Source: Bradyrhizobium sp. dw_78 (lineage in GTDB: Bacteria > Pseudomonadota > Alphaproteobacteria > Rhizobiales > Xanthobacteraceae). Taken from it: 64,000 nt of DNA. Shown here one piece after another: positions 16,228-24,418 of this stretch. The stretch is taken from positions 372,001 through 436,000 of the forward strand of contig NZ_JAAVUS010000004.1 in assembly GCF_018449525.1 (NCBI RefSeq). Reading direction: 5' to 3'. The notes under the pieces were generated by a model that was not told the origin of the DNA, made no database searches, and was given only the letters and a program-made list of their open reading frames with translations. Position 1 is the stretch's first letter, and every line of letters starts with the position of its first letter. Both the position numbers and the translations under genes were made by a program.

Positions 16228-16923
16228 ATGAAAGCAGGCCCCGATATCGCGATGGTCGCCGCGCTGGTCGGCGATCCCGCGCGCGCCAACATGCTGACGG
16301 CGCTGATGAGCGGCCGCGCGCTGACCGCAAGCGAACTGGCGCATCAGGCCGGCGTCACGCCGCAGACCGCGAGTTCGCATCTCTCAAAGCTCGAGGCCGG
16401 CGGCCTGATCGAACAGGAGAAGCAGGGCCGCCACCGCTATTACCGCCTCTCCGATCCCGATGTCGCCGCCGTGCTGGAGGGCCTCGAGGGGCTGGCGGCG
16501 CGGGCCGGCCATTTGCGGGTGCGCACCGGGCCGAAAGACCCGGCGCTGCGGCGCGCGCGGGTTTGTTACGATCATCTCGCCGGCGATCTCGGCGTACAGA
16601 TGCTCGACAGCATGAAAAAGCAGAAACTGTTACGGCAGAAGAAGCAGGACATCGAACTGACGGCGGAAGGCCAGCGCTTCCTGAACACAGCCTTGCAGAT
16701 TTCGGCGGAGGCCCTTGCCCATCCGCGCCGGCCGCTATGCAAGGCCTGCCTCGACTGGAGCGAGCGTCGCCATCATCTCGCCGGCACGCTCGGAGCCGCG
16801 ATCCTGAACCGGTTCACGGAACTGAAATGGGCTGCGCGCGATGCCGCGCCGGGCAGCCGCGTCGTCAATTTCACCCGCAACGGCGAGAAGCGGTTCGCGG
16901 CGCTGTTCGGCAAGAGCGAATAA
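16228..16923 (+). CDS. ArsR-type winged-helix regulator with C-terminal effector region
   Basis: A protein of 231 residues. The N-terminal winged helix spans about residues 8-80, with [14 protein letters not shown], the recognition helix [17 protein letters not shown] and the wing [11 protein letters not shown]. The C-terminal 150 residues are longer than in classical ArsR metal sensors and include [16 protein letters not shown], a possible ligand site. It is divergent from the NIPSNAP-ABM operon, and the shared 78-base gap is the likely operator. The class of this regulator resembles ArsR proteins encoded next to dimeric-barrel enzymes. The ligand is unknown. Confidence 0.88.
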   Translation: MKAGPDIAMVAALVGDPARANMLTALMSGRALTASELAHQAGVTPQTASSHLSKLEAGGLIEQEKQGRHRYYRLSDPDVAAVLEGLEGLAARAGHLRVRTGPKDPALRRARVCYDHLAGDLGVQMLDSMKKQKLLRQKKQDIELTAEGQRFLNTALQISAEALAHPRRPLCKACLDWSERRHHLAGTLGAAILNRFTELKWAARDAAPGSRVVNFTRNGEKRFAALFGKSE

Positions 16924-17026
16924 TTCGCCTCGAATTGCCCGCAGGAAATTTATGAGATGAAATTCACGAGCCCATGCCTGGCGGTTTTGGGACTCGGCTC
17001 TCTCGGAAAATCATCGGGAAGGCAAA

Positions 17027-17051
17027 GCAGGGACCGGTAGGCGGTCCCTGC
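17027..17051 (-). terminator. Hairpin after the GCG_CRPN-type gene
   Basis: A 10-bp perfect stem, GCAGGGACCG-GTAGG-CGGTCCCTGC, begins 14 bases beyond the stop of the small secreted protein gene. On the minus strand only a short TTT follows, so it is a weak intrinsic terminator or a 3'-end stabiliser. Confidence 0.6.
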
Positions 17052-17064
17052 CCTGCCAATGACA

Positions 17065-17298
17065 TCAGTTCCTGAAGCAACGCTTGCCGTAGGGGCCGGT
17101 GTGCCAGCCGGGAGGGCAGGTATAGAGCGGACGGCACATGCCGGCCGGGCCACGATGCATGCCGGGGCCGCAGCCCTGCGCCACGCGGATGATCTCGTTG
17201 GAGCCCGACTTCTCGACCGGGGCGATCGGCATCGCCTGGGCGGACACCGTCATCAGGCCGAGGCCGACGGCGAAAGCGGATGCAGCAAGCATTTTCAT
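17065..17298 (-). CDS. Small secreted Cys-rich protein (GCG_CRPN type)
   Basis: A protein of 77 residues with a signal peptide (MKMLAASAFAVGLGLMTVSAQA). The mature part carries VAQGCGPGMHRGPAGMCRPLY followed by CPPGWHTGPYGKRCF. This is the GCG-start, Cys/Arg/Pro/Asn-rich pattern of a family abundant in rhizobia. Four cysteines could form two disulphides in the periplasm. The function is unknown. It is monocistronic with its own hairpin downstream. Confidence 0.82.
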   Translation of the reverse strand: MKMLAASAFAVGLGLMTVSAQAMPIAPVEKSGSNEIIRVAQGCGPGMHRGPAGMCRPLYTCPPGWHTGPYGKRCFRN

Positions 17299-17490
17299 CG
17301 AAATTTCCCTTCCTCTGGTTTCGCCGCAACGCGGCAGAATGATTTACGCAAACAATGGTTGCAAACCGGTAACGCCAAACGGCGCAAACGTGGTTGAACG
17401 AACAGAGTTTGGCTGCAAAAATATGAACGCCCGCTGAACCGCAAGCAGGGGCTCAAATATCTTTTATGGTTTCGACGGACGTCATATAGC

Positions 17491-17532
17491 CGTCATTCCG
17501 GAGCGGCCCGCTGGGCCGAATCCGGAATGACG
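17491..17532. repeat. REP-like palindrome (CGTCATTCCGGA type)
   Basis: CGTCATTCCGGA (17491-17502) pairs with TCCGGAATGACG (17521-17532) around an inner GGCCCGCTGGGCC stem. The same end sequence bounds the repeats at 23973-24097 and 38780-38859. Confidence 0.85.
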
Positions 17533-17542
17533 ATGCAGCCTG

Positions 17543-17860
17543 TCACGCCGCGCCGAATTCCTCCGCCAGCACGAAAGTCTCGCGCGTGCGGGTCACGCCA
17601 GGCCAGTCGCGGTTGAAATCGGCGATCAGCCGCTTCAGCTCCGCGCCGTCTACCGCGCGCTCCAGCGCGGCTTCGTCGGCGAACTCATACGTCGCCTCAT
17701 GCAGGGTGGGATCGGTGAGGCTCCAGCACCGCCACGCCTTCTTTATGCCGAAGGATTTCGCTGCATCCGGCAAATGCTCGGCCGCATACCATTTATCGAA
17801 AGCCCCGCGCTTGGCGGGATCGGTGACAGTGGCGCGCACCACGAAATAGGCTCTGGGCAT
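17543..17860 (-). CDS. Small dimeric alpha/beta-barrel-like protein
   Basis: A protein of 105 residues. It starts MPRAYFVVRATVTDPAKRGAFDKWYAAEHLPDAAK and later reads DPTLHEATYEFADEAALERAV. The WY..EHLPD motif is typical of EthD-like and related ferredoxin-fold barrels. These include dehydratases and oxygenase accessories, but most are uncharacterised. It is monocistronic, with a REP palindrome just past its stop. The family placement is moderate and no activity is claimed. Confidence 0.75.
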   Translation of the reverse strand: MPRAYFVVRATVTDPAKRGAFDKWYAAEHLPDAAKSFGIKKAWRCWSLTDPTLHEATYEFADEAALERAVDGAELKRLIADFNRDWPGVTRTRETFVLAEEFGAA

Positions 17861-17980
17861 GGTTTCCTCCGCATGGACCTTCTGATGGACCCGGCGGGAT
17901 TATCATCCGGCACGTTGGCGCGCCGCAAGACCGTCAGTGGAATCCGCCGGCGCGGCTCGCAACCTGAACGTCGCGGCCTG

Positions 17981-18328
17981 TCACATCAGCTTCACCGGTG
18001 CATCGTGAACCACGCGAAGGTCGATCCTGCCGATCAGGCGCAACCGAAGCGCCTCGGCGGCGGCGATGGCGTCGTGGGTCTGCCGCAACGTGCTGACATT
18101 CGATCCGAGCGACACGATTCCGCCGAGTATCAACGCAATCGACCCGAGCAAGGCGGACAGGCTCGCCCCGAACAGGCCGAGGATTGCAATCAACAGCAAT
18201 GCAACGCCGCTGGCGATGGCTATCTTGGACGCCAGAATGAACTTCCGGCATTGTTCGGCGGCCTCGGCAAGCGCCTCGATCCGCCGCTCGATTTCTGCAA
18301 TCTCGTCGGTCGGTTCGTCGTCGGTCAT
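17981..18328 (-). CDS. Hypothetical two-helix membrane protein
   Basis: A protein of 115 residues. The N-terminus is acidic and helical (MTDDEPTDEIAEIERRIEALAEAAEQC), followed by a hydrophobic hairpin (ASGVALLLIAILGLFGASLSALLGSIALILGGIVSLGS) and a polar C-terminal helix. Codon use is like that of the high-GC neighbours. I know no function for it. It is the last host-like gene before the AT-richer HEPN/ATPase cassette. Confidence 0.72.
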   Translation of the reverse strand: MTDDEPTDEIAEIERRIEALAEAAEQCRKFILASKIAIASGVALLLIAILGLFGASLSALLGSIALILGGIVSLGSNVSTLRQTHDAIAAAEALRLRLIGRIDLRVVHDAPVKLM

Positions 18329-18443
18329 GGATACAAGCTGGGAGAGCGGGCGATTTTTCCACGGTAATTCAAGGAGAGAAGGCAGAAGCTGTAACTGCCG
18401 ATCGCGTGGAACGAAAATGGCGGGTTATGCGTACGCTAGTCCC

Positions 18444-20021
18444 CTACACCTGTTGCGCTTCCACTTGCCCAGCCAAGAATCCACCGGTGACCTTCGGCAA
18501 GCTTCTCAATTCCGACGCTTTGAATTGCCCTTCCTTCGGAATCATTTCTTTGATCCCTTGCCGCCTTCGGAACCCCGTAAACAACGAATAATCCAAAATA
18601 TACGCTTCAAATCGTTTGCCTGCGCGGTCTGGCGTGATTGACTGGCTAATCAGATGAACCAACCGAAGATCGTTCAGAATGTGAGTTAGCTTACGTTCCT
18701 TAGATTCTTCGCTGGAAAGCAGGAATGCGTTAATTCCTTTCTCGTCTAAACAAAAATCCTCAAGTGCCGTGAGCATCCGCCGCAGGTCACCCTCGGCGTT
18801 CCTAGCATCCTGAGTGAGTTCGTCCATTTTTCCTTGACCTGATTCGCCAATCGCAATGTTCACGTCGGAGACGGTTACGGCAGCGTGTTTGTTCCTTCGA
18901 GCATGTTCGACCGACTTAGCAAACATTTGTAGGAAATCCCGTGGAACGCCAGCATTTGCCCACGCTAACCTTTGGAATGCACGATCCGGAATCACGGACG
19001 TCGACAAGGAGTAACCCACGGCCTGCAAAAAGCCTTCTAAAATGGCTTGCAGGTGCGATTGCGCCGCCACCGGATTAACAAGCGTGAGATCCAGTGAAAT
19101 AAGCTGGGCATCCCCTGGTATCTGAAGACCCTCACGAGTCGCCGGTGAATAGTAGTTCAATAGCGATCGTATCCCAGCCACCTTCAACCACCCACGCGCG
19201 CCCTTTAGGACACCATGTATCAGATGAAGCAAGCGAGGCTGATCGTCCCATTGTACAACGTGAAAATCATCCAAAAAAACAAAAACATCGGTCTGAAGAC
19301 CTGAAGTAATTGACTTCAGACAACGTTTTATACTTGGAACTAACTGTTCTGGCTTTCGCTCCCCCGATGCGAGATCGTCACGTATCTGCTGCAAATCTCG
19401 TAAATCGATTTGCTTCTGCATGGTTTGCGCCATTTTCGCTGAAGACTCCAAAATCCCTTCTACAACGTCCTCTAAAAGCTCCCGCGAAACCTCGTCTTTT
19501 GACACTGTCGCATAAGGTTGGGAATCAATAACGACAACTACTTTCTGAGACGCCCGCAGTATTTCGGTCGCCCTTCGAATTAGAGTCGATTTTCCTACCC
19601 CCCGCCGACCAACGACCACATGAGTTGCGGCCTGCGCTAGCTGATAGTCTTCGTGATTTTGAAATGGTACGTAAGGGATAGAAAATCCAGTTCCAGGGTC
19701 GTTTTCCGCTACGGCACGAGTCGACCGAGCAAGCAAACTAAGAAGAACCGTGGCCTCTAGAGATTCCGGAAAACGATCTTGACGTCTAAGTTCGAGACTT
19801 AGCGAGCCTCGAAATGGGTTGGAAGCAGGAAGAGCTTTCTGAGTTTCCCTGATGGCATATCTGTAGATAGGCGCATCCCGACCGACGCAAAACTTTAGAA
19901 ACTCTTCGTTGCCGGCAGCTATCCGAAACGCTTCAATGCCCCCAGCCCCAATTTGATGCTCAAACGCTCTAATGGCTTCAAGTTCGGCCACGTCTTTGTC
20001 TTGTGAAAACAGATCACTCAT
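18444..20021 (-). CDS. P-loop ATPase of a HEPN/ATPase cassette
   Basis: A protein of 525 residues. The N-terminal region (1-130) is of unknown fold. Walker A is GRRGVGKST (138-146) and Walker B is DVFVFLDDFH (245-254). A G(V)PRDFLQMF segment (358-367) resembles the GxPR motif of ORC/STAND-like AAA ATPases, and the C-terminal 110 residues look like a winged helix. No transmembrane segment is visible. The ATG overlaps the stop of the HEPN-like gene (ATGA), so the two are coupled. Base composition is clearly lower in GC than the flanks (sampled lines: 20 of 60 and 26 of 60 GC, versus 38 of 60 in pccB), which suggests transfer. The likely role is a nucleotide-dependent sensor or switch; this is inferred. 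Confidence 0.8.
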   Translation of the reverse strand: MSDLFSQDKDVAELEAIRAFEHQIGAGGIEAFRIAAGNEEFLKFCVGRDAPIYRYAIRETQKALPASNPFRGSLSLELRRQDRFPESLEATVLLSLLARSTRAVAENDPGTGFSIPYVPFQNHEDYQLAQAATHVVVGRRGVGKSTLIRRATEILRASQKVVVVIDSQPYATVSKDEVSRELLEDVVEGILESSAKMAQTMQKQIDLRDLQQIRDDLASGERKPEQLVPSIKRCLKSITSGLQTDVFVFLDDFHVVQWDDQPRLLHLIHGVLKGARGWLKVAGIRSLLNYYSPATREGLQIPGDAQLISLDLTLVNPVAAQSHLQAILEGFLQAVGYSLSTSVIPDRAFQRLAWANAGVPRDFLQMFAKSVEHARRNKHAAVTVSDVNIAIGESGQGKMDELTQDARNAEGDLRRMLTALEDFCLDEKGINAFLLSSEESKERKLTHILNDLRLVHLISQSITPDRAGKRFEAYILDYSLFTGFRRRQGIKEMIPKEGQFKASELRSLPKVTGGFLAGQVEAQQV

Positions 20022-20545
20022 ATACGGATCCCGTATTTGTTCTCCAAATATTTTCTAGCTTCCGCGATAAATGACCTTGCTAGGCTTAGTGATTGCTTAG
20101 AAGTAAGTGAAAACTCACTAGCGGTCGCCTCCCATCCATCATAGTCCGCCATCAACCGATGTTCTCGCAATCGACTTATATCGACTGACCAATTGTCGAC
20201 ATTGGGAAAATCGTCTGGGAGTTCTACGGCCTTTTGGTGATCGTCGCCGCGCAAGCTTACTGTTCCATTCACAACGTAGCGAACGGCTTTGGACGCGTTA
20301 TAAACCGCATAATAGGACCTAGAAAACACAGCACGCCGGGAGCCTTTCTTCTTCTGGCTGGCCGAGGCATCAGCCAAATGTCTGATAGCAAGCTTGAGCC
20401 AACAAAGACCTACGTGGTGACCGAACTCAGTTAAATCAGCTGAGGTCTGGGAAAATCCCAGGGCGTTCATGTCGTTGCTGACTTTGCTGAAGTTTCTAGT
20501 CAGCTCCAAGAATCTTCGTTCATCAATCGGCGGGGCTTTGACCAT
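20018..20545 (-). CDS. HEPN-like domain protein, partner of the ATPase
   Basis: A protein of 175 residues, all helical in appearance. The core SRSYYAVYNASKAVRYVV (75-92) and the later LREHRLMADYDGW (126-138), followed by ARSFIAEARKYLE, match the HEPN fold, which often forms RNases in toxin-antitoxin and antiphage systems. I cannot find the canonical RX4-6H catalytic motif: R99/H103 and R125/H129 are both three residues apart. The protein may therefore be non-catalytic or use another site. It is first in the two-gene cassette, 64 bases downstream of pccB, and shares the lower GC content of the ATPase. Confidence 0.75.
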   Translation of the reverse strand: MVKAPPIDERRFLELTRNFSKVSNDMNALGFSQTSADLTEFGHHVGLCWLKLAIRHLADASASQKKKGSRRAVFSRSYYAVYNASKAVRYVVNGTVSLRGDDHQKAVELPDDFPNVDNWSVDISRLREHRLMADYDGWEATASEFSLTSKQSLSLARSFIAEARKYLENKYGIRI

Positions 20546-20609
20546 TTTGACTGTGCCTTCGAAAACTTAAATCGAAGGATAGCCACAACTATTACGCGAG
20601 TAAACATCC

Positions 20610-22142
20610 TCACAGCGGCAGATTGTCGTGCTTCTTCGCCGGCATCTCCACCTTCTTGTCTTTCAGCATCGCCAGCGCGCGGGCGATGCGGCGGCGGGTC
20701 GAGTGCGGCATGATGACGTCGTCGATATAGCCGCGCTCGGCGGCGATGAAGGGTGACAGGAAGCGGTCCTCATATTCCTTGGTGCGGGCGGCGATCTTGT
20801 CGGCATCGCCGATGTCGCCGCGGAAGATGATCTCGACCGCCCCCTTGGCGCCCATCACCGCGATCTGCGCGGTCGGCCAGGCGTAGTTCATGTCGGCGCC
20901 GATCTCCTTGGACGCCATCACGTCGAACGCGCCGCCATAGGCCTTGCGCGTGATGATCGTGACCAGCGGCACCGTGCATTGCGAATAGGCGAACAGCAGT
21001 TTCGCGCCGTGCTTGATCAACCCGCCATATTCCTGCGCGGTGCCCGGCAGAAATCCGGGCACGTCGACGAAGGTGACGATCGGGATATTGAAGGCGTCAC
21101 AAAAACGGACAAAGCGCGCCGCCTTGCGCGAGGCGTCGGAGTCGAGCACGCCGGCCAGCACCATCGGCTGGTTGGCGACGAAGCCCACCGTGCGGCCGGC
21201 GATGCGGCCGAAACCGGTGATGATGTTCTTGGCGAAGGTCTCGGAGATTTCGAAGAAGTCGCCCTCGTCCACGACTTTCTGGACCAACTCCTTCATGTCG
21301 TAGGGCTTGTTGGGATTGTCGGGGATCAGCGTGTCCAGCGACATCTCGACGCGGCCGATATCGTCGAAGCTCGGCCATTCCGGCACGCCATCGGTGTTGT
21401 TGGATGGCAGAAAGTCGATCAGCCGGCGCATCTGCAACAGCGTCTCGACATCGTTCTCGAAGGCGCCGTCGGCGATCGAGGAGCGCGTGGCATGCACCGA
21501 AGCGCCGCCGAGTTCCTCCGCCGTGACGACCTCGTTGGTGACGGTCTTCACAACATCGGGCCCGGTGACGAACATGTAGCTGGTGTTCTTCACCATGAAG
21601 ATGAAGTCGGTCATCGCCGGCGAATAGACATCGCCGCCGGCGCAGGGCCCCATGATGACGGAGATCTGCGGGATCACGCCGGAGGCGATGACGTTGCGGC
21701 GGAATACATAGGAATAGCCGGCCAGCGCCGCGACGCCTTCCTGAATCCGCGCGCCGCCCGCGTCGTAAAGCCCGATGATCGGCGCCCTCGCCTTCATCGC
21801 CATGTCCTGGATTTTCACGATCTTCTGCGCATGGGTTTCGGACAACGAGCCGCCGAACACCGTGAAGTCTTTCGCGAACACGAAGGTCTTGCGGCCGTTG
21901 ACGGTGCCCCAGCCGGTGACGACGCCATCGCCCGGTACTCTGGATTTCTCCATCCCGAATTCGGTCGAGCGGTGTTCGACGAACATGTCGAATTCCTCGA
22001 ACGAGCCCTTGTCGAGCAGCAGTTCGATGCGCTCCCGCGCGGTCAGCTTGCCGCGGGCGTGCTGCGCAGCGATGCGCTTTTCGCCGCCGCCGAGCTTGGC
22101 GCCGGCGCGCCGTTCCTCAAGGGTATCCAGGATCTCTTTCAT
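20610..22142 (-). CDS. pccB: Acyl-CoA (propionyl-CoA) carboxylase beta subunit
   Basis: A protein of 510 residues from the ATG at 22142; upstream in-frame residues are not family-like. Carboxyltransferase features include [20 protein letters not shown], the [13 protein letters not shown] and [15 protein letters not shown] blocks, and the C-terminal [21 protein letters not shown] and [11 protein letters not shown] blocks. It transfers carboxyl from biotin to propionyl-CoA to make methylmalonyl-CoA, feeding propionate carbon into central metabolism. The biotin-carrying alpha subunit is not next to it in the window, where the HEPN/ATPase cassette sits instead. Substrate assignment to propionyl-CoA is by family resemblance. 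Confidence 0.93.
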   Translation of the reverse strand: MKEILDTLEERRAGAKLGGGEKRIAAQHARGKLTARERIELLLDKGSFEEFDMFVEHRSTEFGMEKSRVPGDGVVTGWGTVNGRKTFVFAKDFTVFGGSLSETHAQKIVKIQDMAMKARAPIIGLYDAGGARIQEGVAALAGYSYVFRRNVIASGVIPQISVIMGPCAGGDVYSPAMTDFIFMVKNTSYMFVTGPDVVKTVTNEVVTAEELGGASVHATRSSIADGAFENDVETLLQMRRLIDFLPSNNTDGVPEWPSFDDIGRVEMSLDTLIPDNPNKPYDMKELVQKVVDEGDFFEISETFAKNIITGFGRIAGRTVGFVANQPMVLAGVLDSDASRKAARFVRFCDAFNIPIVTFVDVPGFLPGTAQEYGGLIKHGAKLLFAYSQCTVPLVTIITRKAYGGAFDVMASKEIGADMNYAWPTAQIAVMGAKGAVEIIFRGDIGDADKIAARTKEYEDRFLSPFIAAERGYIDDVIMPHSTRRRIARALAMLKDKKVEMPAKKHDNLPL

Positions 22143-22279
22143 GTCAGCATTTCCCGTCGATTGTGACCGCCTTCTAACACGGCCTTTTCCGAACCGGAAA
22201 CCGGCTTTGTGGGCACAGACATCGTATTCAGGCGGGCAAGACAGGCTACAATGACCGTGGAATCCGAGGGAGGCAAACC

Positions 22280-22693
22280 ATGACCGAGACGACAACCGCG
22301 ACCGAGGCGACCGGCGCCGTCACCGGCGGATTGCGCATCATGCTGCGGCTGGAAGGACTGACGCTGTTTATCGGGATGACACTGCTATATGCGGTGTGGG
22401 GCGGCTCGTGGTGGGTCTATGTCATCCTGTTCTTCGCGCCCGATCTGAGCTTTCTGGCCTATCTCTCAGGCCCGAAGTTCGGCGCCATGATCTATAACGC
22501 GGCCCACAGCTATATGGCGCCGATGGCCCTGATGACGACCGGCTTCGCCACCGCCTCGCCGCTGACGCTGTCGATCGCGATGATCTGGCTCGCCCATATC
22601 GGCTTCGACCGCGCGCTCGGTTATGGCCTGAAATATTCGGCCGGCTTCGGCTTCACCCATCTCGGCCGGATCGGCAAGGCCACGTCGTTTTGA
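22280..22693 (+). CDS. DUF4260 membrane protein
   Basis: A protein of 137 residues with a GGGAGG ribosome binding site before the ATG. It has about four hydrophobic helices ([36 protein letters not shown], and others) and the motif [25 protein letters not shown], which is typical of DUF4260. The family sits in the inner membrane and has no known function. It is divergent from pccB. Confidence 0.88.
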   Translation: MTETTTATEATGAVTGGLRIMLRLEGLTLFIGMTLLYAVWGGSWWVYVILFFAPDLSFLAYLSGPKFGAMIYNAAHSYMAPMALMTTGFATASPLTLSIAMIWLAHIGFDRALGYGLKYSAGFGFTHLGRIGKATSF

Positions 22694-22811
22694 ACCGGCT
22701 TGACGCCTCGCACGCGCGCGGCATCTGCGCGCGCCGGGGGTTCAGCACAGCGGACGGTGTCGGCATGGAGCCGCCCCGGACAGGGCGGCTCCGAAACAAC
22801 TGCACTAATCT

Positions 22812-22991
22812 CTATGATCGCTCATGAGGCGGCTTGCCGCGGCTGTCTATCTTGTCGACGTTGTTTTTCTGTTCGGCCTCATCCTTGCCGATTTCGGTCT
22901 CTTTGCCGGACATGTTGCCGGGGTTGAAGTGGTATTTTCCGGGCGATTTTTCACCGCGTTGCCGCTCGTTCGGATTCTTGTTGTTCGACAT
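22812..22991 (-). CDS. Small hydrophilic hypothetical protein
   Basis: A protein of 59 residues. The ATG at 22991 is preceded by GGAGGGTCCG, a strong ribosome binding site; the frame extends 18 bases further upstream. The sequence MSNNKNPNERQRGEKSPGKYHFNPGNMSGKE is very polar and probably disordered, with many Lys, Asn and Glu. No domain is recognised. It resembles small stress-linked hydrophilic proteins in composition only. Confidence 0.6.
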   Translation of the reverse strand: MSNNKNPNERQRGEKSPGKYHFNPGNMSGKETEIGKDEAEQKNNVDKIDSRGKPPHERS

Positions 22992-23081
22992 CGGACCCTC
23001 CTTTGGCATTTACGACAATGGCGCCGAACAACTTAAGTTCCGTGGCCGCTTTTGGCGGTTTTCACTGTCGTTCCCGCTGGA

Positions 23082-23900
23082 TCAGATCGCGCCGATATCG
23101 TGCAGGCAGGCTTGCGTCAGCGGCATGCGGTCGGCGATATGGCGCGGCTCCTTGCAATCCATGTTCAGCGCGAACACGGACGGCGTATCGCCCTTTTCGA
23201 CCCAGCCGACCATCCAGCCCAGCGAGGGCTGGCCGGTCTCCGCGCCGATCAAGCCGCTCTTGGCGCGGATCATGGAGTCGCCGATCTTCGTGACCGGCAG
23301 GATGTCGCACACCAGATCCTGGCTTCGTTTCGAGATCGGCAGCACGCGGCGGCGCAGCCGGTCGAGAAAGTCGATCTGCTGCACGGGATCGATCCGCAAA
23401 TCCCCGGTGAGCCAGAACTGGTCGATGCCACCGCCGATATTGCGATTGCCGTAGTCGAGCAGGTCGACATATTTCTGCATCCGCTCTTGCCCGATGCGGC
23501 GCGCGATTTCCTGATAGACCGGCACGGCGGAAGCCGCGATCGCCGAGCGCATGGTATGGTCGCGATTCCAGGCTTCGATCAGGCGCGTCACGCCGTCCCA
23601 TTTGAAGACGTCCTTGTCCGGGTCCTGCACCACGCCGGTCTCCAGCGCGATCAGCGAGTTCGGCACCTTGAAGGTCGACGCCGGCAGCCTGCCCTCCCCG
23701 GAGCGATCCCTGTCGCTGGCGATGACCAGGTAATCCTCGACCTTGTAGCCGACGAAGGTCCCGGCCGTGCCCTCGTCGATAAACCGCTTGCTGAGATCCT
23801 GCCGAATCTCGCTGCGCTGGGGCGCCACATCGGCCAGAACACGCGACGGCCGAATGGCCGCTGCGGCGACAAGACCAAGCGCATGACGTCGATTGATCAC
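23082..23900 (-). CDS. Class D (OXA-type) beta-lactamase homologue
   Basis: A protein of 272 residues from a GTG at 23900 with GGAAG upstream; this start gives a short Arg-Arg signal peptide (MINRRHALGLVAAAA). All class D motifs are present: STFK (75-78, Ser nucleophile and the Lys that is usually carboxylated), SAV (124-126), YGN (150-152) and KSG (214-216). The enzyme should act in the periplasm, hydrolysing beta-lactams or related substrates. No insertion sequence, integron or regulator adjoins it, and GC is like that of its neighbours, so it appears to be a resident chromosomal gene. Substrate range is unknown. Confidence 0.9.
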   Translation of the reverse strand: MINRRHALGLVAAAAIRPSRVLADVAPQRSEIRQDLSKRFIDEGTAGTFVGYKVEDYLVIASDRDRSGEGRLPASTFKVPNSLIALETGVVQDPDKDVFKWDGVTRLIEAWNRDHTMRSAIAASAVPVYQEIARRIGQERMQKYVDLLDYGNRNIGGGIDQFWLTGDLRIDPVQQIDFLDRLRRRVLPISKRSQDLVCDILPVTKIGDSMIRAKSGLIGAETGQPSLGWMVGWVEKGDTPSVFALNMDCKEPRHIADRMPLTQACLHDIGAI

Positions 23901-23972
23901 GGCGAACTTCCGATCCGTTGAAGAGTCCACAAGCAAGGGTGGGTTACGCTGACCCACGAATTCAACATTATT

Positions 23973-24097
23973 CGTCATTCCGGGATGGTGCGTAAGCACC
24001 AGACCTCAGATGCGCATTGCGCATCGGGGAATCTCGAGATTCTCCGATGTGCAATTGCACATCGTAGTTCGCATCTTCGATGCGCCCCGGAATGACG
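23973..24097. repeat. Long REP-like palindrome (CGTCATTCCGGG type)
   Basis: CGTCATTCCGGG (from 23973) pairs with CCCCGGAATGACG (to 24097). Nested hairpins lie inside: GATGCGCATTGCGCATC, GAATCTCGAGATTC and GATGTGCAATTGCACATC. It sits upstream of the beta-lactamase gene. Confidence 0.88.
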
Positions 24098-24151
24098 GTC
24101 GTGTTTAATGGTTGTTACCATCGCTTTGGCAATCGCGATTGTAAACGAGCC

Positions 24152-24418
24152 TCAGCGCACACGGCCCGACAGCCGCAGCACGAAGATCAGCACTTCCGCC
24201 ACCGCGGTGTAAAGTTCGGCCGGAATCTCGTCGCCGAGTTCGATATGCGACAGCGCGCCGGCCAGCACCTCATTCTCCTCGATCGGGACACCATTGGCCT
24301 TGGCGACTTCGATGATCTTCTCGCCGAGACTGCCCCGGCCCTTGGCGACGACCCGCGGCGCGCCCGAATGATCATAATGCAGCGCGACCGCAAGCTGGTT
24401 TTTGGTCTGTCCGCTCAT
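24152..24418 (-). CDS. FlhB/EscU C-terminal-domain-like protein
   Basis: A protein of 88 residues, the size of the cytoplasmic C-terminal domain of the flagellar/type III export switch FlhB. Matching segments are [38 protein letters not shown] and [16 protein letters not shown]. Full-length FlhB cleaves itself at NPTH; here the equivalent spot reads KNQLAVAL, so the cleavage motif is missing. Its start overlaps the end of fliK (ATGA), and FliK is known to act on the FlhB C-domain. It could mimic the switch domain or stand in for its cleaved fragment; this is inference. Confidence 0.85.
   Translation of the reverse strand: MSGQTKNQLAVALHYDHSGAPRVVAKGRGSLGEKIIEVAKANGVPIEENEVLAGALSHIELGDEIPAELYTAVAEVLIFVLRLSGRVR

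Noticed and set aside
18330..18443. A left attachment site or tRNA end for the HEPN/ATPase cassette
   Set aside because: I found no tRNA fragment, direct repeat or integrase on either side, so the mode of insertion is unknown.
23082..24097. Possible recently acquired resistance cassette
   Set aside because: The beta-lactamase gene has host-like GC and no transposase, integron site or flanking direct repeats; only a REP palindrome is near.
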